Source: Moringa oleifera (Eukaryota; Streptophyta; Magnoliopsida; Brassicales; Moringaceae). From it: DNA of 64,000 bases. Under the pieces are notes generated by a model. The model was not told where the DNA came from. It saw nothing but the letters and a program-made list of their open reading frames with translations, and made no database searches. The DNA lies in the NCBI GenBank assembly GCA_021397835.1, contig JAJFZO010000882.1, positions 1,488,001-1,552,000 of the forward strand, read 5' to 3'. A program made the translations under genes and the position numbers. Of this stretch, positions 51,546-61,369 are shown piece by piece (within the stretch, counting starts at the first letter, position 1; every line of letters starts with the position of its first letter).

Positions 51546-53997
51546 ATGGCAGGCAAGGGAGAGGGGCCCGCAATCGGGATCGATCTCGGGACGACGTACT
51601 CATGCGTCGGAGTGTGGCAGCATGACCGCGTCGAGATCATAGCCAACGACCAGGGAAATCGAACGACGCCATCTTATGTTGCATTCACAGATACTGAGCG
51701 ATTGATTGGTGACGCTGCCAAGAACCAGGTCGCCATGAACCCGATTAACACAGTTTTCGGTGAGCATTTGATGATCTCATGAAAGCTGTTAGCTCTTTGC
51801 TGTTTGGATCGTGTTTTATGAGGGTATTCTGTATGCGTTTTAGCTCCGTGCTTTTACATGTTTACATTTTCGTTGTAGTGATTAAGAGTTTTGCATTTTG
51901 AATTTCGTGGTGACTTGACCATTGGCGGAGGAAAAAGAGAAAGGAAAAAGATGTGACGTTTGTTGGGTTATGTGATTTGAGTTTTATAGATCGTGACAAC
52001 GTTACAATGATGAGGAAATTCTGATTATGTTTTGATTGATTGTTGTTTGACATGACGCCAAAATATGAAGTTGGTCTGAAATGATGAATGCATGTAGAAT
52101 CTTGCAACGGATGTGCCAACTTTTGCATGTAGAGAAAATGTATTTATTAAGTCTCTACTAGTGGTTCTGATGAGGACGCATTCTATATGCATAATTGTAT
52201 TAAAATTTTTTTTTTATGGGTATTCGGTTTCTAGTATTGATTTTGTATCTGTGAACTGTGACAGATGCTAAGCGCTTGATTGGTAGGAGATTCAGTGACC
52301 AATCTGTTCAGAGCGACATCAAGCTCTGGCCATTCAAGGTCATTGCCGGGCCTGGTGACAAACCCATGATTGTGGTCACCTACAAGGGCGAGGAAAAGCA
52401 GTTCGCTGCTGAGGAGATCTCATCTATGGTCCTTACCAAGATGCGTGAGATTGCTGAGGCTTACCTTGGCACAGCTGTGAGGAATGCAGTTGTCACTGTA
52501 CCAGCCTACTTCAATGACTCTCAGCGTCAGGCTACAAAAGATGCTGGGGTTATTGCAGGCCTCAATGTTATGCGTATCATTAATGAGCCCACTGCTGCAG
52601 CAATTGCTTATGGTCTTGACAAGAAGGCCACCAGTGTCGGTGAGAAGAATGTGTTGATTTTTGATTTGGGTGGCGGTACCTTTGATGTCTCCTTGCTTAC
52701 CATTGAAGAGGGTATCTTTGAAGTTAAGGCAACTGCAGGGGACACCCACCTGGGAGGTGAGGATTTCGACAACAGAATGGTTAACCATTTTGTTCAGGAG
52801 TTTAAGAGAAAGAATAAGAAGGATATTAGTGGGAACCCAAGAGCTCTTAGGAGGTTGAGAACTGCTTGTGAGAGGGCAAAGAGAACTCTGTCATCTACTG
52901 CCCAAACTACAATAGAGATTGATTCTTTGTATGAGGGTATTGATTTCTATTCAACAATTACTCGTGCAAGATTTGAGGAGCTCAACATGGATCTCTTCAG
53001 GAAGTGTATGGAGCCGGTTGAGAAGTGTTTGAGAGACGCTAAGATGGACAAGAGCAGTGTACATGATGTTGTCCTAGTAGGTGGTTCAACTAGAATTCCG
53101 AAGGTGCAGCAGCTATTGCAGGATTTCTTCAATGGGAAAGAGCTCTGTAAGAGCATTAACCCTGATGAGGCTGTTGCCTATGGTGCTGCTGTTCAAGCTG
53201 CTATTTTGAGTGGAGAGGGTAATGAAAAGGTGAAGGATCTACTGCTGCTGGATGTTACCCCATTGTCACTTGGGTTAGAAACTGCTGGTGGTGTGATGAC
53301 TGTTTTGATTCCCAGGAATACTACCATTCCCACCAAGAAGGAGCAGGTGTTCTCGACCTATTCAGACAACCAGCCTGGTGTCTTGATCCAGGTTTATGAA
53401 GGTGAGAGAGCTAGGAGTCGAGACAACAACCTCTTGGGAAAATTCGAGCTTTCTGGCATTCCTCCTGCACCAAGGGGAGTTCCTCAGATCAATGTCTGCT
53501 TTGACATTGATGCCAACGGTATCTTGAATGTGTCAGCTGAGGATAAGACCACAGGCCAGAAGAACAAAATTACCATCACCAATGACAAGGGAAGATTATC
53601 AAAGGAAGAGATTGAGAAGATGGTCCAGGAGGCTGAGAAGTATAAGGCTGAGGATGAGGAACACAAGAAGAAGGTTGAGGCAAAGAATGCTTTGGAGAAC
53701 GTTGCCTACAGCATGAGGAACACAGTGAGGGATGAAAAAATTGGTTCAAAACTTGCCCCAGCTGAGAAGAAGAAAATTGAGGATGCAATTGATCAGGCCA
53801 TTCAGTGGTTGGACAGTAACCAACTTGCAGAGGCAGATGAATTTGAGGACAAGCTGAGGGAGCTCGAGGGTATTTGCAATCCCATAATAGCCAAGATCTA
53901 CCAGGGTGCTGGTCCTGATAAGGGTGCTAGCATGGATGATGATGCTCCCCCAGCTGGTGCCAATAGTGCCGGTCCCAAAATTGAAGAAGTTGATTAA
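51546..53997 (+). CDS. HSC70: Cytosolic heat shock cognate 70 kDa protein
   Basis: ATP-driven chaperone of cytosol and nucleus. Two exons: 51546-51759 and 52265-53997, joined at TTC-G|AT within VFDAKRL, the usual intron place in plant HSP70 genes. The product has 648 residues (Arabidopsis HSC70-1: 651). The nucleotide-binding domain has [10 protein letters not shown] (about 10-19), [14 protein letters not shown] and [13 protein letters not shown]. The substrate-binding domain follows from about 395, and the C-terminal tail is short, Gly/Ala-poor, ending EEVD, the TPR co-chaperone tag that marks the cytosolic form. The true start is the ATG at 51546 ([13 protein letters not shown]); an in-frame GTG lies nine bases upstream. 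The gene is convergent with the ACD gene at 55479. Confidence 0.98.
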
Positions 53998-55478
53998 GTT
54001 AGTGTTAAATGATTGAGTATTATGAGTGTTTTTGTACTGACAGATTCAGTATGGTATAGGGGAAGAAGCATCTGTTAATAGTTTTCAGCTTTCAGCTCTG
54101 GTGACATCTTTCTGGTAGTATCTTAAGGAGCTTCTTGAAGTTCTTACTTTAGTTCCATTGCTTTCTTAAACGAGGCTACTCTATTCTGGTTGATAAATCC
54201 ATTAGAGTGAATAGGAAGGACCCAACTAGTGCATCCGAGCATCACTTTCTCTTTTTGGTTTTCTGCCTGGTTCTGGTTTAACATGTTTTCATTTGTTCTT
54301 ATGCGGGATTTAAGAATAGATTTAAATATCATACAGCAGTAGCTGGCATCCATGCCTATTTTGATTTGGATGACTCTTGAAGAATTGCATAAAATAGTTT
54401 TCTCAAGTCCTGTTGTGGGTATCTAAGCAATCTATCAAGCTTAAGCAAAGACCTCAGGGCGGTTCGCAACTACCATGGACAGTGCATATGCAGAATCAAG
54501 ATTCAAGCAATCAAGTGCCAACAGCTATGCTGCATATTTACATAGCAAGTCCCCCAAAAAAGCACAAAGAAATTACTTAAGTGAATGTGCAAGTAAATGC
54601 AGGGTTAACCATACAGATGATTACAGATTTACAGCAGAGGATTCTAGATGCAAGCATCATGGATGCTAGAAGATAAAAATGCTTTAAACTTGGTAGATAA
54701 TAAATTATACAGAGAAATTGCTCCAGATCCTGAAAGAACAGGCAATGAAAGAAAGTAATTGAATGAATTTGTTAGGCCTTTGACACTGTTTTCTAGAGAA
54801 TAAAGGCAGTGGCATGTATAACCAGAAGTGACATGATTCATGCCAGGAGCAATAATGCATCTGCTATTCATAATACTGCCATTCAGGACAAAAGTGGCAT
54901 CTTGTGACATATCATTCAGTAAATTAACAACCAGGTGAAGATCCTGGATTGCAGGTAAAGTTGTCTGAAGAAGATTGTCAGAGCACTGGTAAGATAACTT
55001 GGTAACTTTGTGGTGATGAAGGCTAAATGGCAGGTCCTTCAAACAAAATAACCATAATATGGTACAAAATATGGCCAAAGAAAAGACAGAAGAAATAATT
55101 TATCATACCACTGTGAACAACAAAGCAAGCAGAACCCCACAAAGAATGCAGAAAATTTTTTGCTTTAAATTTCAAAATTAAAGTAAGTTCCAGGAACATT
55201 CCTGAAGAACATGGCATTAAATCATCAGAGCTATAATCAAATAGACAAGGACAATAAAAGAGCAACCACTATAATCATCAACACTTTCAGTTGTTGATGT
55301 GACCTTAACTAAAAAGGTTATAACAGATATAAATTCAGGACTGAATCTTAGCGAAAAAAATGCATATTTCATTCATAGGTTTCTTTATGGAATGAGGTTA
55401 GTAAACAATAAAGCACCAACCGCTTAAACCATTCTCGCATTTCTCACCCTAATGTCCCTTCCAGGTTAACAAGCTCAT
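53998..55478. other. Convergent 3' regions; unexplained frame 54644-55078 (-)
   Basis: The first few hundred bases are HSC70 3' untranslated sequence. On the minus strand, downstream of the ACD gene, an uninterrupted frame of 144 codons (54644-55078) begins MAIFCTILWLFCLKDL. I recognise no family. An acceptor-like TTGTTTGAAG sits near its start at about 55040, so this may be an alternative 3' exon or untranslated sequence of the ACD gene. I do not call it a gene. Confidence 0.35.
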
Positions 55479-56963
55479 TCACTCCATGGTGAAAGGACGA
55501 AGGCATACACGGACCTCATGTTCTTCTGGTCCTACACGATGTTTGGGCACAATAATCTCAAGCATCGTTCCTGTCTCGTCCCGGTATGCTTCTAGCTTAG
55601 CATCTTCTGGAATGCGATTCGGAAGGGGGATCTCTCTAATGAATTCCCCTGGTGGGCAGTGCTCTGGTGTTGGATCTGTTAGCTTAAAAGTCCTATCATG
55701 TCTCTTAATGAATGGCTTCCGAGCTGTACTCAGGCAAGATATCTTTACAATCCCATGTGAGGGTGTATTCCTCCAAGTAACTTTCACCTTTTCAAGATCT
55801 GCAAAAGGCAAGCTGACAATAATCAAGAATCCCTGGTCATCTTCATATATTGTTTTTGCTGCGGTAACAGGCCCATATACATTCTTCATCACCCCACTAA
55901 ACTCATTCAACCATGGCAGCTCAACTGGGTGCAGTTTCATATCCAAGCCTCTGTCAGAATGTGAATTATTAGAACACGAATCATCACTGTTTCCATGTGG
56001 AAAATAGTCCTTCTTGCGTTTGTTGCAGATAGGTGAGATATCCATCCCATCACAGTTGGTAAAATCTGATGGCTGAGTTGACAAATTCAAAGTAGTGCCA
56101 TTGAGCAACTTCTTTGGGTGGGGATTCAGATTACTCTTCAGTGGAGGAAGGGGCCGCTCAAGCTCAAATTCCGTATTTGGAAGGTTCCTCCATGAAGAAA
56201 AATCACTTGCTTCAGGAGGGACAGAGAAGTTTACATCCCTGCCTGTAAGCTCCGTCCACCTCTTCTTTTCTTCCTCATCAAGATTCATGAGGTTTGGAGA
56301 GCGAACAATTTCAATCCCATGAACACACTGTGGGTTAGAAAGACCACGGTAATGCTTTCTCTGCATTCTGTGAGATCGGACAAAACCCTTGTCCACACTG
56401 AATGGAAATGGGCGTTCTCCCTGGCGAGAATGACCATTCATGTAACTCCTGAGCTGCATCTTTCCCAATGCATTTTCAGGTTTTTCCTTGAAAACCCACA
56501 TATACATGTTCTCCATATCATGTTGAACCAAGAAAGCATCAAGCTGCAGGTCTGACTTGTCATACCCAGACAAGCCATTGCTGTCCCTAATTATCTTACA
56601 CTTGGACTTCTCATTCAGAACAGGCTTGAAATAGAAACTAAAAAAGAACCAAGCACCCCACACACTATCCAGACGCTTATTGCATTTCTTTGCAACTTTT
56701 GGGACATTAACAATGGCCTCAACTTCGTAAGTTTGAGGTGCAAGGCCAACATCTAAGACCTCACAAGGGTCATTCCATGTTAATGGAGGTGGGCTAGCCT
56801 CAGATGATAAGGGGAGATTGATATCAGGAGGCCTTGAAAGGATAACTGAACGATTCATCTCCCTCTCCAATTCATCATGCGTAAAAGAGCCTGAATCCAT
56901 TGACAACAGTGTGGAAGGGTGATAATTCTCCATTGATAAGGCTGTGAGGAGTGCTTCGCCCAT
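55479..56963 (-). CDS. Alpha-crystallin-domain protein, IDM2/IDM3-like
   Basis: One uninterrupted coding exon of 494 residues. The C-terminal about 125 residues (from about 368) form an alpha-crystallin/HSP20-like domain: DDQGFLIIVSLPFADLEKVKVTW, then GIVKISCLS, HDRTFKLTDPTPEHCPPGEFIREIPLP and the closing strand TGTMLEIIVPK. The long N-terminal part is not part of small heat-shock proteins. It includes SVWGAWFFFSFYFKPVLNEK (about 100-120), and a basic stretch with HRMQRKHYRGLSNP and NKRKKDYF that could be a nuclear signal. In Arabidopsis, IDM2 and IDM3 are ACD proteins of this kind that act in active DNA demethylation. Membership of that group is inferred, not shown. The start MGEALLTAL is preceded by spliced leader sequence. 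Confidence 0.75.
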   Translation of the reverse strand: MGEALLTALSMENYHPSTLLSMDSGSFTHDELEREMNRSVILSRPPDINLPLSSEASPPPLTWNDPCEVLDVGLAPQTYEVEAIVNVPKVAKKCNKRLDSVWGAWFFFSFYFKPVLNEKSKCKIIRDSNGLSGYDKSDLQLDAFLVQHDMENMYMWVFKEKPENALGKMQLRSYMNGHSRQGERPFPFSVDKGFVRSHRMQRKHYRGLSNPQCVHGIEIVRSPNLMNLDEEEKKRWTELTGRDVNFSVPPEASDFSSWRNLPNTEFELERPLPPLKSNLNPHPKKLLNGTTLNLSTQPSDFTNCDGMDISPICNKRKKDYFPHGNSDDSCSNNSHSDRGLDMKLHPVELPWLNEFSGVMKNVYGPVTAAKTIYEDDQGFLIIVSLPFADLEKVKVTWRNTPSHGIVKISCLSTARKPFIKRHDRTFKLTDPTPEHCPPGEFIREIPLPNRIPEDAKLEAYRDETGTMLEIIVPKHRVGPEEHEVRVCLRPFTME

Positions 56964-57870
56964 ATTTTTTTTCGCTTGTTTCTGCCCTCTTCTTGCTTCT
57001 GGGTTTAATTTGTAATCCCACCACCGTCAAGAAGAGCACCCCATCACCATACTCGTGAATTAAATCAAAGGCACAAATATGACAGGACCATTCATCAATC
57101 CACAAATCCAAAATAGCAACTCATAATTATCTTCATGTTTCATAGACTCACAAATACCCACCACAAACACTCACAAAGATTCATCAATCAGTCTGTAACC
57201 ACGGGCCAAAATTAGCACTAGCAATGCATGACAATCCTTGACCTGAAAAAGTAAAGGACATAATCCCAACACAGTCAAAATCAATTCACATAGTAGCACC
57301 ACATGCGCTTAAGTAAACAAATCAAGGAAGTGATGTTAAAATTCAATCGATTTGACTTAGTTCTCTAAGAAACGAGCTTTTGGTTCGGGATGAAGGAATA
57401 ATTCACCTTACAGAGTCGAATAGCTATATTAAGCGTACACAAGAAAAAGGCTTTGACTTTCTACGATCTCACCTAAAGAAAAAAGTCAATATTCAAGTTC
57501 AGTTCCCTTTTCTTTTCCCACACTTCCTCAGCAACCAAACAGAGAAAGAGAAAGTAGGAAAGCAATCAAAAATTTCAAAAGTTATAGAATCTCCTAAACA
57601 CACCGAATATAGTAGATAAAAGTACAGATTCAAAGCAATCAAATCAAGCACAAAAAGAAAACCCTAACCCTAGATACAAAATCTCCAAAAAAAAAAACTA
57701 CACAAAATAAAATCGAATAAGAAACCCGAGAAATTCTCATTCTATGTCTTTTACCTAAAAAGGAAGGCTTTGCATCCACAGAGAACAGAGAGCTCATCAG
57801 GCGCGATCCCCATCTAGAGAGAAAGAGAAAAAGAAGGAAAGGTAGAGAACGGTCTCTGTTTAAAGACCGA
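56964..57870 (-). other. Leader region with intron(s) of the ACD gene
   Basis: On the minus strand a leader exon ends CCTTTTTAG before GTAAAAG (donor near 57754), and an acceptor TACTTTTTCAG is seen at about 57243. At least one leader intron is likely. The region upstream of 57790 is GC-richer and probably the promoter. Splice choices are inferred from signals only. Confidence 0.45.
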
Positions 57871-58059
57871 GCTTGCGTGGAAAAGTCCTGCACCGGTTAT
57901 CACCGCCGCTTGGAATTGGCCACGCCGTTAATTGACGGCGCGGTGAATTTAGACTGTCACCGTGAGGAAACAACGGTCAAACCGTCAAAGGAGGCGTCTG
58001 CCAAAAGTAGCAATTGCCTTTTCCTAATTATACAATTTTTTGTTTATTTATATTATTAA

Positions 58060-60110
58060 TTTTTAATTTAAAGATAAAATACAAAAAGAAATCTTAATTT
58101 AACTGGATAAATCGATTAATTAATTATATATTTGATTTTTAATTGCATTAAATATTAATTACAATAATTACAATAAATTAAAAATATTTTTATTTTTTGA
58201 ACTATTTCAGCAAATTTTACATTATGTCTCTAGTGCATTCATCAAATTTCAATTATTTTTATTTATAAATTATTTTATACTTTTTAAAATTTAATTTTAA
58301 AAAATAATTTTAATTTTATAATTATAATTGAAATATTTTTATATTTATAAAAAATTTAAATTTAACACATACTAATTTAATTTAAATATTCTTAAATTTT
58401 AAATTTTTTAACATAATTTAAATGAAACCAAATTGAAACATCAGATTTACAATTCATCCAATCAATTTTATTATTTTTTATATTTATTTTAATTTTAAAA
58501 ACATTAGTAGATCACATGAATTTAAATCATTAAGTTGTTATTTATAAATTTTTAAGTGCTTAATCTTACATTAATACTATTAATTCCTTGATGATTATTT
58601 TAATAATGTTGTAATGATGTGAGACAAATATATATATATATATATATATAATTAGATATAAGTATGCTTTGTGAATTCGAACTCAAAGCCGTTAATCTTT
58701 CACCGGTTCTCCGCTTATCATATTAATAAATTCATGAATATAAGGACTATGATCTATAGCTCCCACGAGTTTTTATTTTTTATTATTTATTAATTATTTA
58801 ATCGTGTTTGCATAATATTTTATTAACACTATTATTTTTTAATAATGTGCCCATTGATTGCATCATCCCCTTTAATTATTGTCACTATTGTTATCATAAA
58901 CTATGTAACATTAAATTAATTGGTATTATTGTTGGTAAGCTCCTCATAATTGAAGTCGGCTCACATGTTATTTTCACTATGGATCATGATTAAATTATAA
59001 AATCGGATTATGCAATCTTATTAGGATAATCACATTCTTGATCGACAATAATTGCTTTAAAAAAAGGAAGAAAAAAATCGAAGGGGCAACAAAAGCCGAA
59101 GCTCTTAGGGTCAATTACGGGGTGATTACTATTGGAATTCGATCATTAGGGTTTTAATTATTTGATTATGCTTGTGGATGCAAACGCAGTAGTTGTAAAG
59201 CTCGGATTAAGGTCTCGTAATCAACATTATCTTCCATTTGGGTTGGTTGCTTAGATTCATACTTTTTTCCTTTTGTAATTTTTTATTGTACTTTTGTTTT
59301 GTGCTTGTAGTGGTTGATTGAATGATTTTTAAAAAATTGAATTTTAATATATTAATTATATATTTAATTTTTTAATTTAATATAAATTAAAATTTGACTT
59401 AAATAATTATATAAAATTGAAATTTTTTATTATTAAAAATTTTAAAATAACTAAAATAACTTTATATTTCATTCTCAATTTATTTCTTAAATTTAAATTA
59501 TTTAAATTAATAATTTATTTTTATGAATTTTTAAAATTTTTAATGATATAAAATTTTTAAAATTTTTAATGATACAAAATTTTTAAATTTTTTTTATAAT
59601 GACAATTTGAATATTTTTTTACATCTCTACAACATTTCAATTCGAACTTTGTTGTAACAAGATCTCCAATTAAGTATTTTATTTTAAAATTTTTTAATAA
59701 AATTAAATTAAATTAAAAAATTTTATATATAATTAGTTCAATCAATATTTTTTAAATCATAGAATAAAAATAAAAATAATCTATTTTTTATTGTTAAGAA
59801 AAACCAATCAAGCGATAAACATTCTTGCATTTGATTAACCGGTTATTACAATATGATTTAATCTTCCCGACAGATTAAAATATAAAGCATTATTAGGACT
59901 ATGAGTTAAAAAGTGTTGCCATCACGGAAAATCCAATGTGATACTAACTTGGGCTTTGCCGTACCTTGATTGCATATTTTACTCTAAATTAAAAATATTA
60001 ATTAACTATAATTTCAAGTAAAACAACACTAACCTTGCAATTAACGTTTCTTAAGAATATCGATGAGCATACTTTAATCGGCTTAATCTTCGATAAATCC
60101 CTCTTTTTTT
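58060..60110. repeat. AT-rich spacer with two dispersed repeat copies
   Basis: The parts at 58080-58450 and 59330-59770 belong to the diffuse AT-rich family (the second is closest to 47010-47470). An (AT)n run lies at about 58628-58651. Between them, 58660-59290 is moderately balanced DNA without a credible frame. The ATL promoter should lie near 59800-60110; no clear TATA box was picked. Confidence 0.45.
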
Positions 60111-60113
60111 GCC

Positions 60114-60647
60114 ATGGCGGATGATAATTTCTCCCCCTCTAGCTACAATTTATGGATAATTCTCGTCGGATTCGGTTCAGCGGCTTTAGCGATCACAATC
60201 TACCATTGCATTGCCACCAGGTGCTGCAACAGAGGCCAGGATGGCCCAAGCCCACTGGAGGAGTCCAGGTCTGGTGCGGTGGAGATGCCGAGCAGCGTCG
60301 AGATATCAACGGCCCATCTAATTCCGGTCCACAAGTACCAAACCGGCATGAATTTGATGGGCGGAGACGGCACTTGTGCCGTGTGCTTGTGTGAATTTGA
60401 AGAAGGGGAGGAGCTGCGAACGTTGCCGGATTGCAAGCATTCTTACCACGCGCCGTGTATCGACGTGTGGCTTCATTCGCATTCTAGTTGCCCTATGTGC
60501 CGTAGACTCGCCACGCCGTCTGCGTTCCCGTCTCCGTCACCTACACAGTCGGTTTCACTGCAACCGCCATTCTCGTTTCCGTCGCCATCTTCGGCTCCGT
60601 CGGCATTGTCGTTGCCACTGCAGGTACATCAATCACGAATGTTTTGA
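60114..60647 (+). CDS. RING-H2 finger protein, ATL family
   Basis: Probable membrane-anchored E3 ubiquitin ligase. An intronless frame of 177 residues, typical for ATL genes. One membrane segment (about 13-32, LWIILVGFGSAALAITIYHC), followed by a Cys pair and a short variable region. The SAHLIPVHKYQTG-like stretch (about 66-79) takes the place of the GLD motif. The RING-H2 ligands are C88, C91, C107, H109, H112, C115, C126 and C129, with the ATL-typical Pro before the third Cys (LPDC) and WL after the sixth ligand. The tail is rich in Ser and Pro. The last codons (CAG-GTACAT) could be a splice donor, so an alternative C-terminus is possible. The exact ATL number cannot be given. Confidence 0.88.
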   Translation: MADDNFSPSSYNLWIILVGFGSAALAITIYHCIATRCCNRGQDGPSPLEESRSGAVEMPSSVEISTAHLIPVHKYQTGMNLMGGDGTCAVCLCEFEEGEELRTLPDCKHSYHAPCIDVWLHSHSSCPMCRRLATPSAFPSPSPTQSVSLQPPFSFPSPSSAPSALSLPLQVHQSRMF

Positions 60648-60861
60648 TAGGTAACTTCGGCTTGAGTTTTGGAAATTATTTAGATACGTTACAATATAAA
60701 TGGCTTCGGTGTTACGAGGAAATCACGTAAAAAATTATTATGCAGGCTAAGGTTGCTATGTGCTTTTTGTTTTAACATGACGTGAAGTGATGAAATAAAA
60801 AGTTTTGTTTAATATATTTTTAAAATTTTTAATTTTTTAAATGAATATACAAAAATATTAA

Positions 60862-61366
60862 TTACATTAAGAGAATATATATTTTATTCATTATCTCAAA
60901 TTGAGATTTTAAAAAATTATACTTATTTAAAATTTATGTCTATTTAATTTTTAATATTAGACTATCATTTATAATTTTTATTAATAATAACGATTTTATG
61001 CATATATAATATGCATATAATTTTTATTTACATAATTATTTTTATAAATTTTAAAATATTATTAAAATAAATAATATATTTTTATTTATTTCAAATTTAA
61101 TAAAAATATATGAAATATAAATATTTAAAGATGATAAAAAAGTATTTTATTTATTTTAATAATATTTTAAAAAATATATTATGATAATTTTACAAATAAA
61201 AATCATATGTGCATTAAATACAGACATAAAATTATTAATATTAATAAAAATTATATCTAAAAATTTTGTGTTGAGAATTTAATAAAAATATATATTTTCA
61301 ATAAATATAATTTTTTATAAGCTTCAATTTGAGATGGTGAATAAAATATAAATTTTCTTTATGTAA
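60862..61366. mobile_element. ~505-bp fold-back (long inverted repeat) element
   Basis: The left arm (60862 to about 61082) is the reverse complement of the right arm (about 61137-61366) over almost its whole length. Both arms contain ATTTTATTCAYYATCTCAAATTG, then a 'attatacttatt'-like part, TAATTTTTATTAATA and TTAAAATATTATTAAAATAA. The ends read TTACAT...ATGTAA. The loop is about 55 bases. No coding capacity and no clear target duplication. It is probably a MITE or fold-back element. It begins about 215 bp after the ATL stop codon, so ATL read-through transcripts could form a long hairpin. Confidence 0.85.
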
Positions 61367-61369
61367 ACA

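Noticed and set aside
52420..52788. 122-codon frame antisense to HSC70 exon 2
   Set aside because: It overlaps a strongly conserved exon; antisense frames in HSP70 genes are a known codon-bias effect. No family resemblance.
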